Below are positions 16,832 through 25,670 of a stretch of DNA of 31,822 bases, piece after piece. Position numbers and translations under genes: made by a program. The notes beneath the pieces are model-generated. The model was not told where the DNA came from and did not search any database. It was given only the letters and a program-made list of their open reading frames with translations. Source of the stretch: Bacillota bacterium (GTDB lineage Bacteria > Bacillota > UBA4882 > UBA8346). The stretch's first letter is position 1. Each line of letters begins with the position of its first letter. The stretch covers positions 1-31,822 of the forward strand of contig JAEWZY010000070.1 in the NCBI GenBank assembly GCA_023394955.1, written 5' to 3'.

Positions 16832-18448
16832 TCAGCTTGCTGCAACCTTATCCCGTAACAACCGTCGTAAAACCTTCCCCACCGAACTCCGCGGCAACTC
16901 GTCCACGAGCTCGATTTTATGAGGAACCTTATATTTGGAAAGATGTTCGGCGCAGTATTGACGCAGTTCCTTTTCCGAGGCTGCGGCGATCTCCTTTAAA
17001 ACCACATATGCCTGGGGAACTTCACCCCGGAGGGCATGGGGGACCCCGATCACCGCTACTTCTTTGACAGCCGGATGAGTGTATAACAAATCCTCAATCT
17101 CCCGGGGATAAATCTTTTCACCCCCCATGATAATCATATCCTTCAAACGATCGGCGATGAATACATAACCGTCTTCATCAATACTACCTAAGTCTCCGGT
17201 ACGCAACCACCCATCCCTCAATACCAAAGCGGTTTCTTCGGGTTGTTCCCAGTAACCTTTCATCACTTGGGGCCCTTTCACTACAATCTCTCCCACAATC
17301 CCCGGCTTGGTAATCTCCATTCCGGTTTGGGGATCCACGATTTTAACGTCCGTATCCGGAATCGGCACACCGGTGCTGCCGTACTTAACTTGTCCATAAA
17401 TCGGGGTCAAGGCCACTGCCGGCGAACACTCTGAAAGGCCGTATCCTTCCCGCAACTTACCTCCGGTAATTTGTTCGAATTTTTCATGGATCGCCACGGA
17501 GATCGGAGCGGAACCGCACATGCAAGCCTCAATCGAACTCAAATCATAATTATGACCCTCACGCATTGCTATAGCGCCGTACATAGCCGGAACACCCATG
17601 AAAAGGTTGGGCTTATATTTTTCGATGGAACGCATTAATTCGTTGATATCGAATTTGGAGAGGATCAAAATCGAAGAACCGCTCAGTATGGCATGGTTCA
17701 TGGTGGTACTCAAGGCGTAGATATGAAACATCGGAATCACACAAACAAATTTCCCTTGCCCGTCCTGATAGACATTTTTAAACCAATAACGGAATTGAGT
17801 AGCGTTTACTACTAGATTGCCATGGGTGAGCATGGCGCCTTTATAAATCCCAGTCGTCCCCCCGGTGTACTGTAAACAAGCGATCCCGTCCGGGCTTATC
17901 TTTACTTGCGGATCTGTGGTGGAGTGTTTAAACAATTCGTTTTCAAGCTTGATAACATCATCCGGCGCTTCAAACCCGCAATTTTCTTTGAAAGGAACCC
18001 GAATATCGGTGACAATAACTTGTAAATCTTCGATATTGATTTTGGCCAATACCGGCAGGTTTTCAACACCGGTAACAATCATCTTCATACCGCTGTTTTT
18101 TATGATATAACCCAGATCATCCCCGGTGAAATGAGGATTAATCGGAACCACAATGGCTCCGGCGCGTAAAATTCCAAAAAAGGCAAGGACGAATTGAGGT
18201 GAGTTGAGTAATTGGATCCCTACCCGGTCACCGGATTTAACCCCTAATGCAATTAACAGATTCGCCATCCTGGATACCAGATCGTTAAGTTCTTGATAAG
18301 TCCATTCCGTTTCCAAATAAATCATGGAAGTCTGACTGCCAAATTTAGATGTGGAATTATGAAGTACTTCCGATAAATTCACGGACGGGTATTCGATATG
18401 GGGTTCGATCCCGGGTTCGTATGCTTTATGCCAGCTTTTACGATGCAC
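16832..18448 (-). CDS. Acyl-CoA synthetase (AMP-forming, long-chain fatty acid type)
   Basis: The 538-residue protein belongs to the ANL adenylate-forming family. The ATP loop is YTGGTTGIYKGA, followed by the A5-type YGLSECSPAV, the hinge LKDMIIMGGEKIYPREIEDL and the C-terminal catalytic lysine in LPRSSVGKVLRR. The overall text is closest to FadD/LcfB fatty acyl-CoA ligases; it would activate a carboxylic acid with ATP and CoA. I place the start at GTG 18448 because GGAAAGGGG lies 7 bases upstream; a frame extended to TTG 18472 adds eight residues with no ribosome site. It stands alone, with its own terminator, and carries no carrier or transporter neighbour. Chain-length preference cannot be read. 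Confidence 0.9.
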   Translation of the reverse strand: MHRKSWHKAYEPGIEPHIEYPSVNLSEVLHNSTSKFGSQTSMIYLETEWTYQELNDLVSRMANLLIALGVKSGDRVGIQLLNSPQFVLAFFGILRAGAIVVPINPHFTGDDLGYIIKNSGMKMIVTGVENLPVLAKINIEDLQVIVTDIRVPFKENCGFEAPDDVIKLENELFKHSTTDPQVKISPDGIACLQYTGGTTGIYKGAMLTHGNLVVNATQFRYWFKNVYQDGQGKFVCVIPMFHIYALSTTMNHAILSGSSILILSKFDINELMRSIEKYKPNLFMGVPAMYGAIAMREGHNYDLSSIEACMCGSAPISVAIHEKFEQITGGKLREGYGLSECSPAVALTPIYGQVKYGSTGVPIPDTDVKIVDPQTGMEITKPGIVGEIVVKGPQVMKGYWEQPEETALVLRDGWLRTGDLGSIDEDGYVFIADRLKDMIIMGGEKIYPREIEDLLYTHPAVKEVAVIGVPHALRGEVPQAYVVLKEIAAASEKELRQYCAEHLSKYKVPHKIELVDELPRSSVGKVLRRLLRDKVAAS

Positions 18449-18746
18449 AATAATACCCCTTTCCAGAAGCAAAAGATGAAATATTAAAAAGAATCTTATT
18501 GTTATTTTGTTATTCGTTAAAAAAAATCTTTTTCCTGCATAAAAATGCGAATTGCTTTACGCCACAAATTGCCGGCGCCTCAATTTAATTACGTGTCAAA
18601 TAAAAAAAGTAAATTGAGATAGAAAATGACAACCTTGAAACCACCGGATATCATGAAAAGAGAAAATCAAAAAGAATACATACATTTATTATAACTTGAC
18701 AAACCCGGCTGATAGAGCCGGGTTTGATCAAAATTATTATTCTTTT
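18449..18746. other. Intergenic region upstream of the acyl-CoA synthetase
   Basis: About 300 AT-rich bases. They contain the terminator of the upstream 93-codon gene (18701-18725) and should contain the ligase promoter. No repeat or reading frame of note is visible. Confidence 0.5.
18701..18725 (-). terminator. Intrinsic terminator after the 93-codon gene
   Basis: Perfect 10-bp arms AAACCCGGCT / AGCCGGGTTT with a 5-base loop, 21 bases after the stop at 18747. On the minus strand the right arm ends in TTT followed by GTCAAGTT, so the T tract is short but the stem is strong. Confidence 0.8.
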
Positions 18747-19028
18747 TCAATCTGTTATTACTTTAGTATCGCGTTCCTTTAGCAAGACTGTGTACTGTGT
18801 TTCAAAGTCATCCAATAACAGATCCTCTGTTACCAGGCTTACCCACCTTGGAATAAGCATCTTTACCGCCAGATCCACCTCTTCCTCGGTCGGCAGCCGG
18901 TTAGGCCCTTCGATCTGAATTGCCCAGCCGCCATGTAGTGTTCCGGCGATAATCGTACAGTCTCCCAATTTGTAACGGGAAGCGGTTTCATTTACTTTCC
19001 CCAATGCAATCATCATTTCCATTCTCAT
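18747..19028 (-). CDS. Small protein of unknown function (up to 93 residues)
   Basis: I do not recognise this protein. It is a mixed alpha/beta-looking soluble sequence with no signal peptide, membrane segment or cysteine pair; the central part reads CTIIAGTLHGGWAIQIEGP, followed by an acidic stretch with LPTEEEVDLAVKML. It is supported as a gene by a GGGAGG ribosome site and a strong terminator 21 bases after the stop. The site is only 3 bases from ATG 19028 but 9 bases from the in-frame ATG at 19022 (MEMMIALG), so the shorter start is slightly better. It lies alone between the acyl-CoA synthetase and the FG-GAP protein, both on the same strand. Confidence 0.72.
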   Translation of the reverse strand: MRMEMMIALGKVNETASRYKLGDCTIIAGTLHGGWAIQIEGPNRLPTEEEVDLAVKMLIPRWVSLVTEDLLLDDFETQYTVLLKERDTKVITD

Positions 19029-19314
19029 AGCCCTCCCTGGTTTTTAGTTAACTTCCCAATCAATGGAACCTGATACTAAGAAACCGGAACGAACTTCTGG
19101 AAACTCGATTTTAGCAGTTTCCGGCGACTAACATTATCAAACCGGCAACCAAAAGCAACAACGGGGAAAAAATAATGCTAGTACCTAGCGACTTCATATT
19201 CGAAAAACCAGGTCTAGCATATAACGTTATCAACTTACTTATTAGATCGGCAACTTTAACAAAACTTATTAGTCTTAAATCGTTAATAATTTATGAAAAA
19301 ACATTAACAAAAGC
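19029..19314. other. Intergenic region, no clear feature
   Basis: 286 AT-rich bases between the FG-GAP gene and the small unknown gene. A short inverted repeat GTTAAT/ATTAAC near 19285-19310 and a doubled ACTTATTAG are visible, but nothing strong enough to call a terminator or promoter. Confidence 0.4.
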
Positions 19315-21267
19315 TCATCCGGGTACAGGATATGAATACTCCCCTCGGTAATTGGAAGCGTTATAAGTCGGATATTTCTCGGTCCGGCACGGGTCTATAA
19401 CTATATTATCTTGAGTATAAATATAAATCATCTTCTCATCCCAAACTACAATCTCATCCCGGATGTCCCCTGTTAAGTCAATTACTTCCACACACAGCTC
19501 CGGGTGGCTGTCATCGGGGAACCGGACCACTTGCCGGTTTTGTCCGTCAATCAAACCGCCCCGTTCAATGTCAGCGTTTAGTAAAATCAAATCCCTGCCA
19601 TCCCCGGTCCAATTTACCGGGGTAATTACATTCCCGTTGGTGGAAGGCTCATCGGACCAAAGAAGCTTGCCATGGCAATCGTATAAATAGATGATTCCTT
19701 GATTGCCCCAATAGGTTGAGACGCAAATCTCCAATCCGGGCAGATCCGGACGGTAATTACCAACGCTGATCCGTTGGGCATGGCCGATGATATCCTTCAC
19801 GATAATATTCCCCTGAAGATCCGCCAACATAAATCCTTCAGAACCGGATACAATAGCGATTAATTCATCCCGTTCCGGATCAATCTTACCGATTACAATC
19901 TCGTCGGTATGATCCGTATCGACCGGGAGAGACCAGATGCGCCGCCCATCAGCGTCGACCAGGTCATACCCGATGAACATCTCCTCCCGGCCATCCCCGT
20001 TTAGATCCTTGGTATAAGCAAAGTGTCCCGTATTTACCGGCGCGTCGTAAGTCCAAAGCGGGTTAAGCTCGCTATTATAAGCCCAAAGCTTGCTATAGCG
20101 GTCCTTGATTAGAATATCGGTAGCCCTTCCTTTGCCCGAGAAATCACAGAGCCGGATCGAATCCACATTCAACCGGTCGAAGGGATAATCTTTCCGTTCC
20201 CTCAAGGGCGTGTGAGTCCAGCGCTTCACTTTACCGTCGGTCCCATCCAGGATCATAAGCTTAAAATCCCTGGCGATAATTACTTCATCTCGGCCATCGC
20301 CGTCGATGTCAAACACTTGAAAGGGCAAGTCCGCTGTTAAGTGTGCATTCTCCGGACTGGGCTCGCCAATTTGCCAAAGGATATTACCGTTCAAATCGAT
20401 GGCTGTCAAACAGCTAATCTGAGCGTAAGCGTCCCGAAGAACCCGGCGTTGGCATTGAGCAATTACAATATACCAATCTTCGGTCCCGGTTAGATGTCCG
20501 AAACGGATATTCCGGCCGGCACCGAAATCCCGTAGGTTAATTGTCTTCCATAGCAACGGTTGGGGATACTTAACCCGTTCCGCCGCTACCTCTAAATTTT
20601 TACGGTTACGTTGCTCCAGGATTTGTTGATAAATTTCAACCGCCGCCTCAACTTTAATCCCGGTAAACTGGGCGGGGGCCAAGGCGCCGATGGCGATCTT
20701 GCCCTTTTGGTAAGTAGTGTCTTCCACGTCAAACTGTTTGGCTCCATCGATAAAACATTCAATTTTACTTCCTGAACAAGTTACCGCAAGATCATAAAAA
20801 TCGTCGGGAGTGTATGAATAATCAATCTTTGCCAAAACGGTCCGGCTATGTTGATCCCGTTTCGCTAACTCCAAGACTCCATTATTAAAACCAAACCAGT
20901 AATAGCATAAACTATTGCTATATCTAAAGATGAGCCCGGCAGCGCTAGAAGTAAGAAGTAGCCGGAGCCGACAAGAAACTGTGTAATCGGTCCAATCCGG
21001 TTCACCGGTGGCTAAAATAATCAATGAGTCCAGGTCTGGTTTGACCGCGAAAGAATACTCGATGAACTTCAGTCCATCCTGTTCCATGATGTGCCAGGTT
21101 TTGACCCCGCCGGTGCCCATAATCGGTGTTGGATCGTACCATTGACCGCCATACCAACTTTTGGGCCGGTAATGATACTCCCCCATCGCCCCCAAAAACG
21201 GTTCATAGGGAAAATCACCGATTTTAAAACTTTGAAAATCCTCTTGAAAAAGCACGACATCTCTCAT
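19315..21267 (-). CDS. LamG-like plus FG-GAP/VCBS beta-propeller protein, cytoplasmic
   Basis: The 650-residue protein has two parts. Residues about 70-208 form a concanavalin/LamG-like jelly roll (DYTVSCRLRLL, GLIFRYSNSLCYYWFGF, YDLAVTCSGSKIECFIDG), as in DUF1080 and sugar-binding modules. Residues about 235-640 hold repeated calcium-loop motifs of FG-GAP propellers: DIDGDGRDE at 320-328, DFSGKGRATD near 375, DLNGDGREE at 421-429, then WTGDGRD and DLTGDIRDE. This fold is shared with rhamnogalacturonan lyases of family PL11, but I do not see enough to call a lyase. There is no signal peptide: it starts MRDVVLFQEDFQSF, so it looks cytoplasmic, which is unusual for this architecture. AGAGGT lies 7 bases before ATG 21267. 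It is divergent from a small cupin gene, suggesting a carbohydrate-related role. Confidence 0.85.
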   Translation of the reverse strand: MRDVVLFQEDFQSFKIGDFPYEPFLGAMGEYHYRPKSWYGGQWYDPTPIMGTGGVKTWHIMEQDGLKFIEYSFAVKPDLDSLIILATGEPDWTDYTVSCRLRLLLTSSAAGLIFRYSNSLCYYWFGFNNGVLELAKRDQHSRTVLAKIDYSYTPDDFYDLAVTCSGSKIECFIDGAKQFDVEDTTYQKGKIAIGALAPAQFTGIKVEAAVEIYQQILEQRNRKNLEVAAERVKYPQPLLWKTINLRDFGAGRNIRFGHLTGTEDWYIVIAQCQRRVLRDAYAQISCLTAIDLNGNILWQIGEPSPENAHLTADLPFQVFDIDGDGRDEVIIARDFKLMILDGTDGKVKRWTHTPLRERKDYPFDRLNVDSIRLCDFSGKGRATDILIKDRYSKLWAYNSELNPLWTYDAPVNTGHFAYTKDLNGDGREEMFIGYDLVDADGRRIWSLPVDTDHTDEIVIGKIDPERDELIAIVSGSEGFMLADLQGNIIVKDIIGHAQRISVGNYRPDLPGLEICVSTYWGNQGIIYLYDCHGKLLWSDEPSTNGNVITPVNWTGDGRDLILLNADIERGGLIDGQNRQVVRFPDDSHPELCVEVIDLTGDIRDEIVVWDEKMIYIYTQDNIVIDPCRTEKYPTYNASNYRGEYSYPVPG

Positions 21268-21615
21268 GTTTTACCTCTGATTGAAATAAATATTAAGTCA
21301 TTTCAAGTATATAATTCAATCTATTAATAATCAATAATCATAGTACTTGATCTCAAACCAAAACCAAAGTATCCCTGAAAATCTCTCCTGATAAATGAGT
21401 GCCTCCAGGATATACTATTCTCAGAGGCGAATTAGAATTGATAGTCCGGGTCGAACAACACCTATGATTGCCATTATCGCAATTATTGATCTCTTTTGAT
21501 AATGATATGTCTTAATATTTTTATTTAAATCGTGAGCCGAATCACGGTTTTTTATGAACAATCATTTTAAAATTAGAACAGCTTCCCAAATTATAATAAT
21601 GAGAGGAGTATTAAA
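21268..21615. other. Divergent intergenic region between FG-GAP and cupin genes
   Basis: 348 AT-rich bases expected to hold both promoters. The one clear structure is the hairpin at 21528-21553 on the cupin side. No coding frame is credible. Confidence 0.5.
21528..21553 (+). terminator. Hairpin with T run in the cupin leader
   Basis: Arms AATCGTGA (21528-21535) and TCACGGTT (21542-21549), allowing one G-T pair, are followed by TTTTTT. It points toward the cupin gene 63 bases before its ATG, so it would act as an attenuator or stop upstream plus-strand transcription. No plus-strand gene precedes it. Confidence 0.5.
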
Positions 21616-21957
21616 ATGAGTGACAAGTTTTTAAAGAACATCCCTTATACACAAGAGGTCGAGTTCGCCTCCCTAGTTGACTATCAAGAAGGGCAGGTAA
21701 TAAGCCGCACCTTATCCCAAGGTCCCAATTTAAGCCTCACTCTGTTTGCATTTGATAAAAATGAGGAGATCAGCACCCACGCATCAACCGGAGACGCCCT
21801 AGTCCAGATCCTCGACGGCCAAGCCCGGATCACCATCGGTGAACAACAGTACCAACTGAAAAAGGGAGAAGCGATTGTGATGCCGGCCAATATACCCCAT
21901 GCCCTTTTTGCCGAGGAACGTTTTAAAATGTTTCTGACGGTGGTCTTTAAGAACTAA
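21616..21957 (+). CDS. Small single-domain cupin protein
   Basis: The 113-residue protein is one conserved beta-barrel cupin domain. Cupin motif 1 reads ISTHASTGDALVQILDGQAR and motif 2 reads GEAIVMPANIPHAL. Of the usual metal ligands one histidine of the H-x-H pair is replaced (THAST) and Asp stands where Glu is usual, while the motif 2 histidine is kept, so metal binding may be altered. GAGAGGAG lies 7 bases before ATG 21616. Members of this group are often small-molecule sensors or sugar-related enzymes without known substrate. It is the only plus-strand gene in this half of the window and is divergent from the FG-GAP protein. Confidence 0.85.
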   Translation: MSDKFLKNIPYTQEVEFASLVDYQEGQVISRTLSQGPNLSLTLFAFDKNEEISTHASTGDALVQILDGQARITIGEQQYQLKKGEAIVMPANIPHALFAEERFKMFLTVVFKN

Positions 21958-22074
21958 TTCGAATGATGCTAGACGCTCGTAACGGCTATGGCTCCCTCAA
22001 ACCCAGCAATCTTCTACTCTTTAACCGCTTAATACTTTATTACAAAGAGGGGGCTGGTATTTTGAAAAAACAAC

Positions 22075-22089
22075 CCCGTTAACAACGGG
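22075..22089 (-). terminator. Intrinsic terminator of the btuB-tonB-exbBD operon
   Basis: Stem CCCGTT / AACGGG with a 3-base loop, about 44 bases after the exbD stop. On the minus strand it is followed by GTTGTTTTTT (complement of the A run at 22065-22070). Confidence 0.75.
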
Positions 22090-22132
22090 AAAAATATTAT
22101 ACCCTGCAAACAGAGTCGTTTACGATTCATTT

Positions 22133-22552
22133 TCAATCTTTATTTACCTCAAAGCTAAGTTTGGTAAAATGATACTGTTTTAAAAGATCCAAGAGATCAA
22201 TGAGTGTCTGATAAGTAACCGCTTGATCGCCCCGGAGCGCCACCACTGTTTCAGGGGGTGTTTGTTGCAACAGACTTTTTAATCCCTCCGGTGAAGTGAT
22301 TGCGCCGTTGGCATAAATTCGGGACTCACTGTCGATCTCCAGCACTAATTGGGAATGGACAGTCGCCGACCCCGCTTGTTGAGAATGGGGAAGCATGATT
22401 TTCAACCTGCTCTGTTCCTGGGCAAAGACAGTCGTTAATAAAAAGAACGCAATCAACGTAATCATTACATCGATCAGGTTGATAATTTCCACTCGCGCCG
22501 GAGGCAGCGGTTGCAAGCTGATCGGCCGCCGCGTTGATCTTTGCTTTTCCAT
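22133..22552 (-). CDS. exbD: ExbD biopolymer transport protein
   Basis: The 139-residue protein has a short cytoplasmic N-terminus, one membrane helix IINLIDVMITLIAFFLLTTV carrying the essential aspartate, and a periplasmic domain ending in LSFEVNKD. This is the ExbD/TolR layout and normal length. With ExbB it uses the proton gradient to energise TonB. Its ATG abuts the exbB stop with no gap (TAG at 22553-22555), so translation is coupled. The operon begins at btuB and is probably switched off by cobalamin through the riboswitch. Confidence 0.95.
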   Translation of the reverse strand: MEKQRSTRRPISLQPLPPARVEIINLIDVMITLIAFFLLTTVFAQEQSRLKIMLPHSQQAGSATVHSQLVLEIDSESRIYANGAITSPEGLKSLLQQTPPETVVALRGDQAVTYQTLIDLLDLLKQYHFTKLSFEVNKD

Positions 22553-22996
22553 CTACTGGCCCACCTGATCTTGGATGGCGGAATTGTGGGCATTCACATA
22601 TTCTTCGAGCCGCGCTGTAAAATAGTTGTAAAAAATCGTCGCCAGCACCGCTATGATCAACCCCACCGCCGTAGTGATCAAGGCTTCGCTGATCCCCAAG
22701 CTGATCTCTTGGGGATTATAGAATTCCGCTTTATTACCCAGTAGGTAAAAGGATTTCATCAAGCCGGTCACCGTTCCCAATAATCCTAACATCGGCGCGA
22801 TAGTGATGATCGTATGCAATACCGGCAGATGGCGGCGGAGCCCGGAAACAACGGCCTCCGGCCATTCCCATAAAACCAGCGGCTTCTTCAAGGTTGAGCG
22901 ATAGACTAATAACCGTTCAATAATAATAGCCACTGCTATAATGGAACAGAGTAATAACGGAAACATAAATACTCCGCCTTCAATTATCCACCGCAT
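22553..22996 (-). CDS. exbB: ExbB proton-channel protein (short form)
   Basis: I place the start at ATG 22996 (MRWIIEGGVFMFPLLLCSII) because GGAGG lies 6 bases upstream; a frame extended to 23056 would bury the start inside tonB and adds a polar, non-family N-terminus. The 147-residue protein has three membrane helices, with IAPMLGLLGTVTGLMKSF and ISEALITTAVGLIIAV as the MotA/TolQ/ExbB signature. It is much shorter than the 244-residue E. coli ExbB, lacking most of the cytoplasmic loop, like ExbB of some other phyla. It overlaps the tonB 3' end by 17 bases. Confidence 0.93.
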   Translation of the reverse strand: MRWIIEGGVFMFPLLLCSIIAVAIIIERLLVYRSTLKKPLVLWEWPEAVVSGLRRHLPVLHTIITIAPMLGLLGTVTGLMKSFYLLGNKAEFYNPQEISLGISEALITTAVGLIIAVLATIFYNYFTARLEEYVNAHNSAIQDQVGQ

Positions 22997-23702
22997 GTTC
23001 GTCCTCCAATACAAATTTGATCCTGACTTGAGCCTGACAAACAATAGCTGTCCCATCTTTAAAGGCCGGCTGGTAACGCCATTTCTTGACTGCTTTTACA
23101 GCCGACTTGTCTAATAATTGATAACCCGAAGACTCTAAAACAGTTACTGCTCCAATTCTCCCGTTCGCTTGGATCAGAACTTTTAAAACAGTAACGCCTT
23201 CCCAGTTATTCTTCCGTGCTGCAAAAGGATAGTTCGGGGCCGGGGCATAAATTTTAACCGGCAGGCAATCCACCTGAAGGAACGAATCCTCGCTTTGCCG
23301 ATTACCGGCGGGGCCGATGGTCACATTTCCCGCCGACCCGCTTGATTCAATGCCAAAGAAGTTTTTCGCTCCAACCTCGGTTTCACCCGATCCGGTTACG
23401 GCAATCTCGGCATCCATATTTTCACTATCAGTCAAAACAGCGGGCGGAGTTTCCTCCGCCACGCTTAAACCTACCGCCTGTTCCGATCGGATAAGGGTTT
23501 TCCTTTGGCCATCATTTCCGGCGACTCTCTCTTTTAAAAAAACCGGCGTTTCCGAAGGGATATCCGAATCAAGCGTCACCATGAGCAATGAAGATGGTCT
23601 TTGCGCTATCCGACGATTGTCCGGGTCTTTCGAAATTAACTCCAACCCCGCGCAAAGTAATAAATGGAAGATTACTGAACCAATCAGAGACTTTTTGAAC
23701 AT
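22980..23702 (-). CDS. tonB: TonB energy-transducing protein
   Basis: The 240-residue protein has an N-terminal membrane anchor (MFKKSLIGSVIFHLLLCAGL) with the His of the usual SxxxH motif in that helix, a low-complexity periplasmic linker that is not proline-rich, and a C-terminal TonB domain (YPFAARKNNWEGVTVLKVLI, then LDKSAVKAVKKWRYQPA). It connects the ExbBD motor to the receptor BtuB encoded 8 bases upstream. The linker is Ser/Glu/Gly-rich instead of the classical Pro-Glu/Pro-Lys rod. Confidence 0.93.
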   Translation of the reverse strand: MFKKSLIGSVIFHLLLCAGLELISKDPDNRRIAQRPSSLLMVTLDSDIPSETPVFLKERVAGNDGQRKTLIRSEQAVGLSVAEETPPAVLTDSENMDAEIAVTGSGETEVGAKNFFGIESSGSAGNVTIGPAGNRQSEDSFLQVDCLPVKIYAPAPNYPFAARKNNWEGVTVLKVLIQANGRIGAVTVLESSGYQLLDKSAVKAVKKWRYQPAFKDGTAIVCQAQVRIKFVLEDEHAVDN

Positions 23703-23710
23703 TGAATCCC

Positions 23711-25537
23711 CTAAAAACTATAAGTGGCAGACAGCTTGTATTCTCTTTCCGGCATCGGATAACCGTTCTGAATCTCATATTCTTCATTAGTCACGTTATA
23801 AACCGCCAGTTTAAATAGTAGATTTTCAGTCAATGTATAGGTAGCGCCGAAATTTAACAAATCATAATTGGACATGATCACTGTCTCCTGCTGTCGATCG
23901 GTAATCTGCTGCCAATTCAAGTTTAGTTTTAATTTCGAAATAGTAAACCCAAAATCCATAAAGATCCTATTTTTGCCAAATAAATTCAACGGATTCGAAT
24001 AACTTCTGGTTGTTTCATTCCAGCCTTTTTTATCTAAATAGTTGTAGCCGGTTTTTAAACTAAAACGATTGGCCCAGTTCTTTTCCCAGCGGAGAGTGAT
24101 GCCGTCAATTTCGATCTTATCAACGTTTTTTACTGTCCAATCAGATAATGGATCGGACGGGTCGATAGCCGCCCAGTTAATCGCATCTTTTACCTCCGCG
24201 TGAAAAAGATTGGCCACCAATGCTTGAGGACCTTTCCGCCATTCTCCCACCAAGTCGTAGCGCCCGGCCTTTTCCGGTTTTAAGTCCTTGTTGCCGTACA
24301 TGCCATAAGACGGTTGGTCCCAATACAGATCATTAACAGTTGGCGCCCGAAAGGCTTTTCCGTAGCCAATTTTTAAAGACAAGTTCTCCGAAGGCAAATA
24401 GACTAAGTTTACCCGGGGAGATAGCGGTGAAGAATAACCGGAAGCGGTATCCCAGCGGACTCCGGGTACTAACCGCCACTGTTCCGCCAGATGCCAGGTG
24501 TCCTGGAAAAAAAGGCCGCCGCTTTTTCGAGTATGATGATTGCTGATGGTGCTGTCAAAATCTTCACGCTTCAAAATTATCCCTGTCAGCAATTCATGTT
24601 CTTCCAATAAGTATAATCCGGCCAAATCCAGGCCATAATCATCCGATTCATGAGTTGTATACTCACTGGTATCCGGATTCGTATAATCATACTTGGAATA
24701 TTGCCGGAATAATTTATACTCCCAACTACCGTTCAACCATTGATTCTTACCGCCTAAATTAAAGGAGTAGTTTGCTTCGTCGAGTTTCGCCTGCGGCGAC
24801 AGCCATGATAGGGATCCCGGCGAACCGCCGCTTTTTTCCATCATCAACAGATTTAAGGTTAAGTATTCATTTTCTTCTTGAAGAAAATCGTATTGCCAAG
24901 CAAAATACTTTGTATCCGTCTCCGAATTATCCCGATGCCCATCGGTCGTAGCTCCCCCAAACATAAAACCCCATTTTTCCTGTTGAATCATTGAATTTGA
25001 GTATTTCGAATTAAAAGTCCCCCCACCAAATTCGATATTAGTTACAGGGGTTCCGGTCAAACCGGTGATGATATTAACCACGCCTCCTAATGCATTGGCT
25101 CCATAAAGAGCCGATAGCGGGCCGTGAACCACCTCGACTTTTTTGATGACACTGGCCGGAAATAAATTGATATCCAAACTTCCAAGCGTATTCGTATTGG
25201 CCGAAACGCCATTGATTAAAATCAGTGTTTGCTCCGAAGAACTTCCGTCAATTTGAATATTGGAACTGCTACAGGCTCCACCGTAACTGGAAACAGTCAA
25301 TCCCGCGTCAGTCAAAACTTCACTAAGTGTGTTGGCGCCGGAGTCCTGAATCTCTTCTTTGGTAATCACTTCCGTCATCCCCGGCGATTCCAATTGGCTT
25401 TGGCTGGTCCGGGTAGCGGTCACCACCACTTCTTCCTCCAGGAGCCCCGAATCATCCGCCCACGCTGTAAAAGTCAGTAGTAATATGAACAATGGCAGAA
25501 AAACCTTGCATAATTTACCTAATTTGATTATCTTCAA
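23711..25537 (-). CDS. btuB: TonB-dependent outer-membrane receptor, BtuB-like (cobalamin)
   Basis: The start is TTG 25537 (MKIIKLGKLCKVFLPLFILL), because AGGAGG lies 7 bases upstream; a frame extended to ATG 25570 lacks a site. It has a signal peptide cut near TAWADD, a TonB box EEEVVVTATRT, a plug domain (about 45-165, with VVHGPLSALYGANALGGVVN) and a 22-strand barrel ending in YKLSATYSF, with the terminal Phe needed for outer-membrane insertion. The 608-residue length matches BtuB. Its position directly after a cobalamin riboswitch and beside btuFCD supports vitamin B12 as ligand. Confidence 0.93.
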   Translation of the reverse strand: MKIIKLGKLCKVFLPLFILLLTFTAWADDSGLLEEEVVVTATRTSQSQLESPGMTEVITKEEIQDSGANTLSEVLTDAGLTVSSYGGACSSSNIQIDGSSSEQTLILINGVSANTNTLGSLDINLFPASVIKKVEVVHGPLSALYGANALGGVVNIITGLTGTPVTNIEFGGGTFNSKYSNSMIQQEKWGFMFGGATTDGHRDNSETDTKYFAWQYDFLQEENEYLTLNLLMMEKSGGSPGSLSWLSPQAKLDEANYSFNLGGKNQWLNGSWEYKLFRQYSKYDYTNPDTSEYTTHESDDYGLDLAGLYLLEEHELLTGIILKREDFDSTISNHHTRKSGGLFFQDTWHLAEQWRLVPGVRWDTASGYSSPLSPRVNLVYLPSENLSLKIGYGKAFRAPTVNDLYWDQPSYGMYGNKDLKPEKAGRYDLVGEWRKGPQALVANLFHAEVKDAINWAAIDPSDPLSDWTVKNVDKIEIDGITLRWEKNWANRFSLKTGYNYLDKKGWNETTRSYSNPLNLFGKNRIFMDFGFTISKLKLNLNWQQITDRQQETVIMSNYDLLNFGATYTLTENLLFKLAVYNVTNEEYEIQNGYPMPEREYKLSATYSF

Positions 25538-25543
25538 TCTAAC

Positions 25544-25603
25544 GCCTCCTAAAAAATAAATGTCTATCAATCCGGCTCAAAGATTAATTACAGTTAAGGA
25601 GGC
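25544..25603 (-). promoter_or_regulatory. btuB Shine-Dalgarno and its upstream anti-Shine-Dalgarno
   Basis: On the minus strand GCCTCCT (25603 to 25597) is a perfect complement of the btuB ribosome site AGGAGGC (25550 to 25544), separated by 46 bases. Pairing would hide the site; this is probably the expression platform of the riboswitch upstream. Confidence 0.7.
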
Positions 25604-25670
25604 TTCAAAAAGTGTTTTAAAGATAACATTAGCCACACCCCCCTATCGCTCGTAGAGTTAATTGGTGGTC

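Noticed and set aside
22997..23056. Longer start for ExbB at 23056
   Set aside because: The extra residues are polar and overlap tonB; GGAGG precedes ATG 22996.
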